In this document: in pieces, positions 1 to 5,368 of the stretch | How positions within the stretch are numbered: position 1 is the first letter of the stretch | Layout of the letters: each line of letters opens with the position of its first letter | NCBI GenBank assembly: GCA_910585065.1 | Contig: CAJUCG010000193.1 | Location: 1 to 6,695, forward strand | Length of the DNA stretch: 6,695 nucleotides | Direction: 5' to 3' | Source of the DNA: an uncultured Lachnospiraceae bacterium | GTDB taxonomy: Bacteria > Bacillota > Clostridia > Lachnospirales > Lachnospiraceae | The notes under the pieces: generated by a model | Told to the model about the DNA's origin: nothing | Database searches by the model: none | The model's input: the letters and a program-made list of their open reading frames with translations, nothing else | Position numbers and translations under genes: made by a program

Positions 1-626
1 AGTACCAGACTGTCCAGTCCGAACAGCATCTGAATGAGGTGCGCGGCATCTACCGCGAAATGCGCGGCTACAAACATGATTTTCACCATCATTTACAGGC
101 ATTAAAGGGTCAGCTTGAGGCGGGGGAAACTGACCGCGCCCTCGCCTATATCAAACAGCTTGACCACCATCTGATGAATGTGGATAAACTGTTAAAAACT
201 GGAAATATCTCTCTCGATGCCATCCTCTCCGCAAAGATTGCACAGGCAAAAGCAATGGGTATTACTGTTACCGTCTGTGCTGCTGTTCCGGAGGAGCTTT
301 TGATTTCCGATCTGGAATTAAGTATTGTTGTGGGAAATCTGCTTGACAATGCGATAGAAGCCTGTGCCCTATCCCCGGGGGAACGCTTTATCCGCATCTA
401 TATGGCAATGAAGGGCAGGATGCTGTATTTTTCGATGCTAAATTCTGCTGGCAAAAAGAAAGAGAAAACCGGCTCACTCTTTTCCTCCCACAAAAAAGGG
501 TTCCATGGTTTTGGCTTGCGCCGGGCGGAATCCATTCTTACCGAGCGCGGCGGCTGGTGCAAATACAACAGCGAGGACGGCGCATTTACCTCGGAATTTT
601 TGGTTCCCGCCCTGGGCGAAGACTAA
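1..626 (+). CDS. Sensor histidine kinase, GHKL/AgrC-LytS type, 5'-truncated (C-terminal part)
   Basis: The reading frame is open from the window edge (first whole codon at 3) to a TAA at 624-626, giving 207 visible residues; the GTG at 39 is internal. The visible part is the cytoplasmic kinase core that autophosphorylates with ATP and passes phosphate to a response regulator. The H-box reads RGYKHDFHHHL at about residues 21-31, with His25 the likely phosphoacceptor, matching the KHDF/RHDY pattern of AgrC-like kinases. The N-box is VVGNLLDNAIEAC (about 109-121), and a glycine-rich G-box, GFHGFGLRRAESI, follows. The N-terminal sensor or membrane segments and any partner regulator must lie to the left of the window. 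The signal sensed cannot be told. The gene is convergent with the reductase that follows. Confidence 0.9.
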   Translation, partial: YQTVQSEQHLNEVRGIYREMRGYKHDFHHHLQALKGQLEAGETDRALAYIKQLDHHLMNVDKLLKTGNISLDAILSAKIAQAKAMGITVTVCAAVPEELLISDLELSIVVGNLLDNAIEACALSPGERFIRIYMAMKGRMLYFSMLNSAGKKKEKTGSLFSSHKKGFHGFGLRRAESILTERGGWCKYNSEDGAFTSEFLVPALGED

Positions 627-656
627 GCCTTCACCCTACATGCCGTTCAAACCGAT

Positions 657-673
657 GGAAATTTAAAATTTCC
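657..673. repeat. 17-bp palindrome at the kinase/reductase junction
   Basis: GGAAATTT and AAATTTCC form a perfect 8-bp inverted repeat around a single central A at 665. It lies in what would be the last codons of the unduplicated reductase gene and overlaps the left edge of the 38-bp tandem duplication (668). It is not followed by a clear T-run, so I do not call it a terminator. It could have helped strand slippage, which is inference. Confidence 0.5.
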
Positions 674-744
674 TCGATTCTCTTCATCGCATCCGCCGGG
701 ATCTCATTTCCTCGATTCTCTTCATCGCATCCGCCGGGATCTCA
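668..744. repeat. Exact 38-bp tandem duplication in the 3' end of the reductase gene
   Basis: Copy one is 668-705 and copy two 706-743; they are identical, and one further base (706/744) also matches. The unit contains the codons for EIPADAMKRIEE of the minus-strand reductase. Because 38 is not a multiple of three, the left copy is read in another frame and hits a TGA at 684-686. The identity of the copies suggests a recent event, or an assembly or sequencing artefact. Confidence 0.95.
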
Positions 745-1646
745 AATCCACTTGCGGCAAGATTGTTTTCAAGCTGTTCCTTTCTGCTGGCTCCGGTAAT
801 TACACTGCTGACAATTTCTTTTCGCAGAATCCATGCCAGGGCAAGCACGGACATATTTGTTCCAAGCTCTTCAGCAATCTGCGCAAGTTTTTCTACCCTA
901 TCCAAATTTTCATCTGTGAGCAGATTGTTGACCTGCCTATCCGCCTGGTGGGTTGCCCTGGATCCTTGAGGATACGGTTGCCCCTTTTTATATTTTCCGG
1001 TGAGAAGCCCCTGTGCCAAAGGGGAAAACGGAGTAATGCCAACACCGTATTTCTCACAGATCCCCATAATTTCATGTTCAATATAGCGATCCATCATATG
1101 ATACTGCGGCTGAACGCTGGTAAGCGGATGCAGACGATATTCCCGGATAATCCGCTGTGCCTCCTCCAATCTGGCACCGCCCCACTCCTCACTTACGCCG
1201 TAATATAAAATCTTCCCCTGATCAACCAGATAACTAAGTGTTCTTAATGTTTCCTCCATCGGCGTGGACGGATCAAAACGATGACAATAATACAGATCTA
1301 AATATTCCATTCCCATATTTTTTAGGGAGCGATCAATATTTTCCACAATATGTTTGCGAGAAAGCCCCCACTCATTGGCTCCCCCACCCGTCGGGAAAAA
1401 TACCTTGCTTGAGACCACAATACTACTGCGGCGATAATCTTTTAATAATCTGCCTAAAAATCTTTCTGCCTCCCCGCCGCTATACGCATCCGCGCAGTCA
1501 AAGAAATTAACTCCCCCCTCATAGGCAAGACGTATAATCTCTGCTGCCGTCTCCATCTTCTGATTAGAGCCAAGATCCGTCATCCAGCTTCCCACTGCGA
1601 TCTCGCTCACTTTAAGCCCCGCCTTTCCCACACTGCGATATTTCAT
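684..1646 (-). CDS. Aldo/keto reductase with frameshifted C-terminus
   Basis: NAD(P)H-dependent oxidoreductase of the aldo/keto reductase superfamily (Kv-beta/YghZ-like branch), 320 residues from the preferred start. Counted from that ATG, the catalytic tetrad is visible: Asp50 and Tyr55 in FDCADAYSGGEAE, Lys81 in VVSSKVF, His122 in YYCHRFDPSTP. A cofactor-binding motif, ITGASRKEQLENNL, lies near the C-terminus. The ATG at 1646 is preferred over the in-frame GTG at 1658 because GAGGAAG sits 6 nt upstream and the family usually begins MKYRxxGxxGLKVSE. The substrate cannot be deduced. It follows the GntR gene closely, so the two are probably cotranscribed. Oddity: the 38-bp duplication makes it end in MRSRRMR; without it the frame would run on as ILNFHRFERHVG to a TGA at 631-633, giving 325 residues. 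The catalytic core is intact, so activity may survive. Confidence 0.92.
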   Translation of the reverse strand: MKYRSVGKAGLKVSEIAVGSWMTDLGSNQKMETAAEIIRLAYEGGVNFFDCADAYSGGEAERFLGRLLKDYRRSSIVVSSKVFFPTGGGANEWGLSRKHIVENIDRSLKNMGMEYLDLYYCHRFDPSTPMEETLRTLSYLVDQGKILYYGVSEEWGGARLEEAQRIIREYRLHPLTSVQPQYHMMDRYIEHEIMGICEKYGVGITPFSPLAQGLLTGKYKKGQPYPQGSRATHQADRQVNNLLTDENLDRVEKLAQIAEELGTNMSVLALAWILRKEIVSSVITGASRKEQLENNLAASGFEIPADAMKRIEEMRSRRMR

Positions 1647-1649
1647 TTT

Positions 1650-1656
1650 CTTCCTC
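1650..1656 (-). promoter_or_regulatory. Ribosome binding site deciding the reductase start
   Basis: On the minus strand GAGGAAG precedes the ATG at 1644-1646, with 6 nt between GAGG and ATG. The alternative GTG at 1656-1658 has only a weak GCGGAAA upstream. The site overlaps the stop codon of the GntR gene (1655-1657), which suggests translational coupling of the two genes. Confidence 0.7.
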
Positions 1657-2296
1657 ACTTTCCGCTGCCCATGGACAGCTCATCCATTTTGATATCCTTT
1701 TTAAGTGCCTCAAGGCACCTTTCTAAATCACCGTCACAAAGCGCGTGATAAATAGCAAGATGTGGCGCAGCCTCGATCTTTATCTCCATACTCTGCTGGT
1801 TTCTCCACCAGTTCTTTGCATAAATTCGCTTTTGAATTTGTAAACTCTCGGACAAAAACCGGACGAGAACTCGGTTTTCTCCACAGGAAGCCAACAGAAG
1901 ATGAAACTCCTCGTTTAATTTTAACATCTCCCAAACAGTGATATTTCCGCCGGTAACCGAGCGGTCAATCTGTTCTTTCAGCACGCCAAGATGAGTCTTA
2001 ATTAGCTGGCAAAAATTTTCTTGCAGGGCCTGTGTTTCAAGAAAAATCCGCATATTTATCACATCCTGCTCATCCTTCGGTGTCAAATTCACAACAACAT
2101 ACCCATAGCGGGGAATAATCTTTAAGACTCCTTCACTGCACAGCCGAACGAGGGCTTCCCGCACCGGAGCTTTGCTCACCCCGAAATGTTCCACAAGCGT
2201 ACTCTCATTTAAAACGATTTCTTCCTGTGTGGTCTGAATAATCATCTCCAAAATCCCGTTATGAACTTTGTCCGTCAATGTTTCTTTTCTCGGCAT
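1655..2296 (-). CDS. GntR-family transcriptional regulator, FCD (FadR C-terminal) type
   Basis: A 213-residue DNA-binding repressor or activator of the GntR family, FadR subgroup. The N-terminal winged helix-turn-helix spans about residues 7-70, with recognition region LVEHFGVSKAPVREALVRL (34-52) and wing PRYGYVVV. The C-terminal all-helical FCD ligand-binding domain covers about 80-205 and has the usual EEFHLLLASCGENRVL and PHLAIYHALCDGD motifs, whose histidines are typical metal ligands in this family. The ATG at 2296 has GGAGG ten bases upstream. It is the first gene of a unit with the aldo/keto reductase, so the reductase is the natural target; small organic acids are common ligands in the family, but none can be named here. 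A symmetrical dyad just downstream of the predicted promoter suggests autoregulation. Confidence 0.92.
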   Translation of the reverse strand: MPRKETLTDKVHNGILEMIIQTTQEEIVLNESTLVEHFGVSKAPVREALVRLCSEGVLKIIPRYGYVVVNLTPKDEQDVINMRIFLETQALQENFCQLIKTHLGVLKEQIDRSVTGGNITVWEMLKLNEEFHLLLASCGENRVLVRFLSESLQIQKRIYAKNWWRNQQSMEIKIEAAPHLAIYHALCDGDLERCLEALKKDIKMDELSMGSGK

Positions 2297-2341
2297 TTTT
2301 CAATTTCCTCCAATTTTATCAACTCTCTTTTAGTGTATTTC

Positions 2342-2382
2342 TATAAATCATATCCATGATATAATCATTTATATGATTTATA
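2342..2382. promoter_or_regulatory. Candidate GntR operator: 41-bp nested dyad
   Basis: TATAAATCATAT (2342-2353) and ATATGATTTATA (2371-2382) are perfect 12-bp inverted arms. Inside them ATGAT (2356-2360) and ATCAT (2364-2368) form a second dyad with the same centre at 2362. Overall 17 of 20 position pairs are complementary. It starts at about the expected transcription start and covers the start of the leader of the GntR gene, a position suited to repression. The role is inferred; the symmetry is seen. A/T richness raises the chance expectation, but not enough to explain a perfect 12-bp arm plus a co-centred core. Confidence 0.6.
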
Positions 2383-2388
2383 ATATTA

Positions 2389-2417
2389 TTTATATACCAT
2401 CTAAAGATTTTTTGCAA
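2389..2417 (-). promoter_or_regulatory. Predicted sigma-A promoter of the gntR-reductase unit
   Basis: On the minus strand TTGCAA (2412-2417) and TATAAA (2389-2394) are separated by 17 bp. Transcription would start near 2382, at the edge of the nested dyad, leaving a leader of about 86 nt before the GntR start codon. Confidence 0.5.
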
Positions 2418-2614
2418 GCATTTTTTTAACTCTTCTAAAAATCGATCAAAATACTTCCGCCAATATTTCCTGAGAAATTTCCTCTCTGCTCTCTTCTGCC
2501 AATCACCAATTTACCAATGATCGTTAGATCTCCTCTTTTTGTCCGCATTATTTTTAGAGAAGCGTCAGCAGCAAATTCCCATATATGTTTACCTACATTC
2601 GCACCCCTGCGCAT
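2418..2614. other. Intergenic stretch with no supported gene
   Basis: This lies between the gntR promoter and the tRNA terminator. The only coding-like signal is a 59-codon minus-strand frame from an ATG at 2612-2614 to a TAG at 2435-2437. It has no ribosome binding site, because its ATG directly follows the terminator T-tract. The plus strand is also open across much of it. I see no repeat, hairpin or known RNA motif, so I leave it unassigned; a decayed gene remnant is possible. Confidence 0.4.
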
Positions 2615-2643
2615 AAAAAAAACCGATTCCCTATCGGAACCGG
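2615..2643 (-). terminator. Rho-independent terminator of the tRNA-Glu gene
   Basis: On the minus strand CCGGTTCC pairs with GGAATCGG (8 bp including one G-U pair) around a GATAG loop, followed directly by eight T residues (2615-2622). It lies 17 nt beyond the tRNA discriminator base, so it ends the tRNA transcript. Confidence 0.88.
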
Positions 2644-2660
2644 ATCACATTTCGTAAGAG

Positions 2661-2732
2661 CAGCCAGTAGGGGAATCGAACCCCTGTTTTCGCCGTGAGA
2701 GGGCGACGTCTTAGCCGCTTGACCAACTGGCC
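2661..2732 (-). tRNA. tRNA-Glu, anticodon CTC
   Basis: A complete 72-nt cloverleaf reads on the minus strand. The acceptor arm is GGCCAGT with ACTGGCT (G1-U72 wobble), and the discriminator is G at 2661. The anticodon stem TCGCC/GGCGA encloses the 7-nt loop CTCTCAC, giving anticodon CTC, which reads GAG. The T arm is AGGGG-TTCGATT-CCCCT. The D arm contains GGTCAAGCGG. CCA is not encoded. The sequence resembles Bacillus-type tRNA-Glu, but with CTC where the common form has TTC. It stands alone, with its own promoter and terminator. Confidence 0.96.
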
Positions 2733-2745
2733 TCATTGCTTGATT

Positions 2746-2774
2746 ATAATATCACAGTTTTTTGGAAAATGCAA
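2746..2774 (-). promoter_or_regulatory. Predicted promoter of tRNA-Glu
   Basis: On the minus strand TTGCAT (2769-2774) and TATTAT (2746-2751) are 17 bp apart, placing transcription start about 7 nt before the tRNA 5' end. Upstream, 2775-2830 is made of runs of A and T resembling an UP element, as is common at strong stable-RNA promoters. Confidence 0.6.
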
Positions 2775-2835
2775 GTGTTTTTTTTAATTTTCTTAATTTT
2801 TTTAATAATTTGTACTTTTTAGTATGAAAATACAT

Positions 2836-3555
2836 TTACCGATTTCCTTGTGTAAATAGATAGGTTCCCACTCCGACGGCAATCGTTAAGTTTAGCGAAT
2901 CCACATCCGAGGACTGCGGAATTATAATACTTGTCCCTATCTCAAGGTATGAGTCATCCAACCCTGTTGCCTCGTTTCCAAATACAAGGGAAAAAAGTTT
3001 TGGTTTCGGACAGTCTGCAACAGTAAGTGTTCTCTTTCCATTTAACATAAACGTGAAAATTTCCTGATTCGCATTCTGTGCGCGGTACGCTGCAAAACTT
3101 TCAAAATACTGATGCCGCAGCCGAAACAATGCCCCCATCGAAGAGCGTGCTACCTTGGGATGAAATACATCGGCTGCCGGACTGATCAATGCAATATCGT
3201 AAATGCCAAAACCGACCGCTGTGCGCAAGATTGTTCCAATATTTCCCATATTCGAGGGATTGACCAGAACAATCTGCGATTTCTCGGAGTCCAGCTTCTG
3301 TTCATATTTTTCAAATATTCCGATAACAAAAACATTTTCCTTATCACTTAAACGCGCGATCTGTTTGTCCGCTATACGCAGAGGAATCTGATTCTTATGG
3401 CAGAGTTCCTCTAAATTTTCTGTGTCAGTAAACGTGGAATGTACCAAAACTTCCCTCACCTTCTTAGCTTTGCTCTGGATCAGCTCGATAGTTGGGAACG
3501 CGCCAAGTGTGTACGAATAATCCGCTGATTTTTTGTAGGGCTTTATCGATTCCAT
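2836..3555 (-). CDS. SpoU/TrmH-family RNA 2'-O-methyltransferase
   Basis: A 239-residue SPOUT-class enzyme that moves a methyl group from S-adenosylmethionine to a ribose 2'-OH in tRNA or rRNA; the target nucleotide cannot be told. An N-terminal substrate-binding-like region (about 25-85, ending ENVFVIGIF) is followed by the knotted catalytic domain. Motif I is NPSNMGNIGTILRTA (99-113) with the expected catalytic Arg111. Motif II is LVFGNEATGL (190-199). Motif III is IIIPQSSDVDSLNLTIAVGV (210-229), where the usual IPM-x-G is replaced by IPQSS while the Ser-Leu-Asn core is kept. The ATG at 3555 has AGGAGG 4 nt upstream and is preferred to the in-frame TTG at 3576. A weak -10 (TATACT, 3608-3613) lies upstream without a good -35. 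Nearness to the tRNA gene is probably chance. Confidence 0.92.
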   Translation of the reverse strand: MESIKPYKKSADYSYTLGAFPTIELIQSKAKKVREVLVHSTFTDTENLEELCHKNQIPLRIADKQIARLSDKENVFVIGIFEKYEQKLDSEKSQIVLVNPSNMGNIGTILRTAVGFGIYDIALISPAADVFHPKVARSSMGALFRLRHQYFESFAAYRAQNANQEIFTFMLNGKRTLTVADCPKPKLFSLVFGNEATGLDDSYLEIGTSIIIPQSSDVDSLNLTIAVGVGTYLFTQGNR

Positions 3556-3559
3556 TCTT

Positions 3560-3565
3560 CCTCCT
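3560..3565 (-). promoter_or_regulatory. Ribosome binding site deciding the methyltransferase start
   Basis: A perfect AGGAGG on the minus strand lies 4 nt before the ATG at 3553-3555. It lies inside the longer frame that begins at TTG 3576, which argues that the TTG is not the start. Confidence 0.75.
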
Positions 3566-3657
3566 GCTTTTTGCAAATCTAAATATTAATCTAAATTTTC
3601 CTGTGAGAGTATATAAATCTGTACGTAAAAAATAATACTTATCTTCCAATTTTGCCT

Positions 3658-3757
3658 GGCTTAAAAATGGGGTATCCTGTCAAGCCCCGATAAAGAGGGA
3701 CTGCAAGCGATGATTTCGAAGCCGAAATTCCTTTTGCAATCCCCCTTCTATCTTTAT
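3658..3757 (-). other. Structured non-coding region, possible operon-end terminator or small RNA
   Basis: Three nested paired segments form one large hairpin: 3690-3696 with 3751-3757 (7 bp), 3697-3706 with 3734-3743 (9 of 10 pairs), and ATTTCG/CGAAAT at 3713-3718 and 3723-3728 around a 4-nt loop. Beside it, read on the minus strand, GGGG (3685-3688) pairs with CCCC (3669-3672) before ATTTTT, a weak terminator shape. Overlapping this, GGCTTGA (3680-3686) can pair with TTAAGCC (3658-3664), which would exclude the GGGG/CCCC stem. The region lies downstream of the decarboxylase alpha gene and upstream of the methyltransferase, both on the minus strand, so it may end one transcript or act as a leader of the next. 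I do not recognise it as a known RNA family. Confidence 0.45.
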
Positions 3758-3829
3758 TACTATTGCTTTAACTCTAAAAATGCAGTAATTTAATTAAATA
3801 GCCAAAGTAATTATTTTACCTCTAAATTT

Positions 3830-5242
3830 TTATACAGGATATGCCTTGTTTGTTGTATCTGCGGAAGTTACATCCACTTTTTCCTGCTGTGCCTGACGAT
3901 ATTTAAAGAACTCCGTCGCTACCTGAGGGAACAGTGCGTAGGATAAAACATCCTCGTCCTGCTGCTTCCACTGTGCAATCTCCTTCTCATACTCAGCAAG
4001 CTGCGGCTTGATCAGATCCGCAGGGCGACAAGTGATAGGCTTCGTATTTCCAATACATTTTTTCTGTATTTCCTTGTTGAATGGTTTTACGGTCTCGCCA
4101 AACTCGCCGGAAAGCACCTTTTTTGACTCTTTTGTCACCATCTTGTAGCGTTCTCCCTGCAATACATTGAGTACTGCCTGTGTGCCGACAATCTGTGAAG
4201 ACGGAGTAACAAGCGGCGGCTCGCCAAAGTCCTTGCGCACTCTTGGAATTTCCTCCAACACCTGATAATATTTATCCTCCGCGTGTGCCTCTTTAAGCTG
4301 CGATACAAGGTTTGAAAGCATACCACCCGGAACTTGATACAACAATGTTTTGATATTTACTCCCATTACCTTCGGATTTAAGAGTCCGGTCTTTAATGCC
4401 TCCTCCTGCATTGGACGGAAATAGTCTGCAATCTCCGCTAAGAGATTCTGGTCAAGTCCGGTATCATACTCTGTGCCGCGGAAAGTTTCTACCATAACCT
4501 CTGTTGCTGGCTGGCTGGTACCCATCGCAAATGGGGACATTGCCGTATCAATAATATCCGCGCCTGCTTCCACGGACTTTAAGTAAGTCATAGAAGCAAC
4601 ACCGGAAGTATAGTGTGTATGCATCTCAATCGGAAGTTTCGTACCTGCTTTCAACGCCTTTACTAATTTTGTTGCTTCATACGGTACTAAAAGACCCGCC
4701 ATATCTTTGATACATAGGGAGTCCGCGCCCATCTCCTCAATTTTCTTTGCCATGCCCGTCCAGTACTCAAGTGTATAAGCATCGCCCAGGGTATAGGAGA
4801 GCGCGATCTGAACATGACCTTTCTCCTTGTTTGCCGCTTTTACTGCGGTCTGCAAATTGCGCAGATCGTTAAAGCAATCAAAAATACGGATAATATCAAT
4901 ACCGTTTGCAATCGATTTCTGCACAAAGTATTCCACTACATCATCAGCGTAATGGTTGTAACCAAGAATATTCTGACCGCGAAACAGCATTTGCAGTTTT
5001 GTGTTTTTAAAACCGTCGCGCAGCTTGCGCAGTCTTTCCCATGGATCTTCCTTTAAGAAGCGTAAGGATGCGTCAAATGTTGCACCACCCCAGCATTCCA
5101 CCGCATGATATCCCACCTTGTCCATTTTATCAACAATTGGCAGCATCTGCTCGGTGGACATTCTTGTTGCAATCAGAGACTGGTGAGCGTCACGCAAAAC
5201 AGTCTCCGTAATCTTTAAAGGTTTTTTCACCTGTTCAGCCAT
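3830..5242 (-). CDS. oadA: Oxaloacetate decarboxylase alpha subunit (carboxyltransferase), without a biotinyl domain
   Basis: A 470-residue cytoplasmic carboxyltransferase that removes CO2 from oxaloacetate and loads it on biotin; homologous to the carboxyltransferase part of pyruvate carboxylase (HMGL-like TIM barrel plus PYC_OADA domain). Metal-centre motifs are present: Asp18 in TETVLRDAHQS, Lys179 in CIKDMAGLL (carbamoylated lysine in the family), and His208 and His210 in MHTHYTSG. AMSPFAMGTSQPATE follows, and the conserved domain runs to FPQVATEFFKYR near residue 450. The protein stops about 20 residues later at NKAYPV, so it lacks the biotinyl domain of the roughly 590-residue fused OadA; the carrier is a separate gene upstream. 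The ATG at 5242 has AGGAGG 7 nt upstream; an in-frame GTG at 5290 lies inside the palindrome and is rejected. A catabolic pyruvate carboxylase B subunit is the alternative reading, less likely beside oadB. Confidence 0.93.
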   Translation of the reverse strand: MAEQVKKPLKITETVLRDAHQSLIATRMSTEQMLPIVDKMDKVGYHAVECWGGATFDASLRFLKEDPWERLRKLRDGFKNTKLQMLFRGQNILGYNHYADDVVEYFVQKSIANGIDIIRIFDCFNDLRNLQTAVKAANKEKGHVQIALSYTLGDAYTLEYWTGMAKKIEEMGADSLCIKDMAGLLVPYEATKLVKALKAGTKLPIEMHTHYTSGVASMTYLKSVEAGADIIDTAMSPFAMGTSQPATEVMVETFRGTEYDTGLDQNLLAEIADYFRPMQEEALKTGLLNPKVMGVNIKTLLYQVPGGMLSNLVSQLKEAHAEDKYYQVLEEIPRVRKDFGEPPLVTPSSQIVGTQAVLNVLQGERYKMVTKESKKVLSGEFGETVKPFNKEIQKKCIGNTKPITCRPADLIKPQLAEYEKEIAQWKQQDEDVLSYALFPQVATEFFKYRQAQQEKVDVTSADTTNKAYPV

Positions 5243-5249
5243 TTTAATG

Positions 5250-5255
5250 CCTCCT
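5250..5255 (-). promoter_or_regulatory. Ribosome binding site deciding the oadA start
   Basis: A perfect AGGAGG on the minus strand is spaced 7 nt from the ATG at 5240-5242. This fixes MAEQVKKPLKITETVLRDAH as the N-terminus rather than the 16-codon longer frame. Confidence 0.8.
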
Positions 5256-5267
5256 ATTTTGAGTTCC

Positions 5268-5356
5268 GCAAGTGCCTTTCCAGTACCCACTACTTAGGAG
5301 GGATTTTTGTTCGCTTCGCTCCCATAAATCCCTCCGGGTACTGTACAGGCACTTGC
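5268..5356. repeat. 89-nt intra-operon palindromic element between oadB and oadA
   Basis: The outer arms 5268-5288 and 5336-5356 (GCAAGTGCC... and ...GGCACTTGC) are complementary at 19 of 21 positions. The inner arms GGAGGGATTT (5297-5306) and AAATCCCTCC (5326-5335) are complementary over all 10. An 8-nt bulge (5289-5296) lies on one side only, and the terminal loop contains TTCGCTTCGCTC. It fills most of the 126-bp gap between the two genes. No long T-run follows on the minus strand, so it is not a plain terminator. It may be a dispersed palindromic repeat or an mRNA-processing or stability hairpin that sets the ratio of alpha to beta subunit. Confidence 0.85.
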
Positions 5357-5368
5357 TGTTTAAAAAAT

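Noticed and set aside
684..1510. Several plus-strand and alternative minus-strand frames opposite the aldo/keto reductase
   Set aside because: They lie wholly inside or antisense to a gene with a complete catalytic tetrad, and have no domain signature.
2435..2614. Possible CsrA-like small protein, because RTKRGDLTIIG vaguely recalls the CsrA start
   Set aside because: The resemblance is limited to a few residues, is not at the N-terminus, and there is no ribosome binding site.
2661..2732. tRNA as an integration site (att) for a mobile element
   Set aside because: No integrase, partial tRNA repeat or foreign-looking cargo is seen on either side within the window.
3678..3683. TTGACA on the minus strand as a -35 box for the methyltransferase
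   Set aside because: No acceptable -10 hexamer lies 16-18 bp downstream; the sequence there is GCCAGG, and the TTGACA falls in a hairpin loop.
3788..3799. ATTTAATTAAAT 12-bp palindrome after oadA
   Set aside because: Pure A/T self-complementary sequence in an A/T-rich spacer; expected by chance and not followed by a terminator-like T-run.
5243..5290. Longer oadA start at the GTG 5290, adding 16 residues
   Set aside because: The extra codons lie partly in the palindrome and do not resemble the family N-terminus, while the ATG at 5242 has a perfect AGGAGG at 7 nt.
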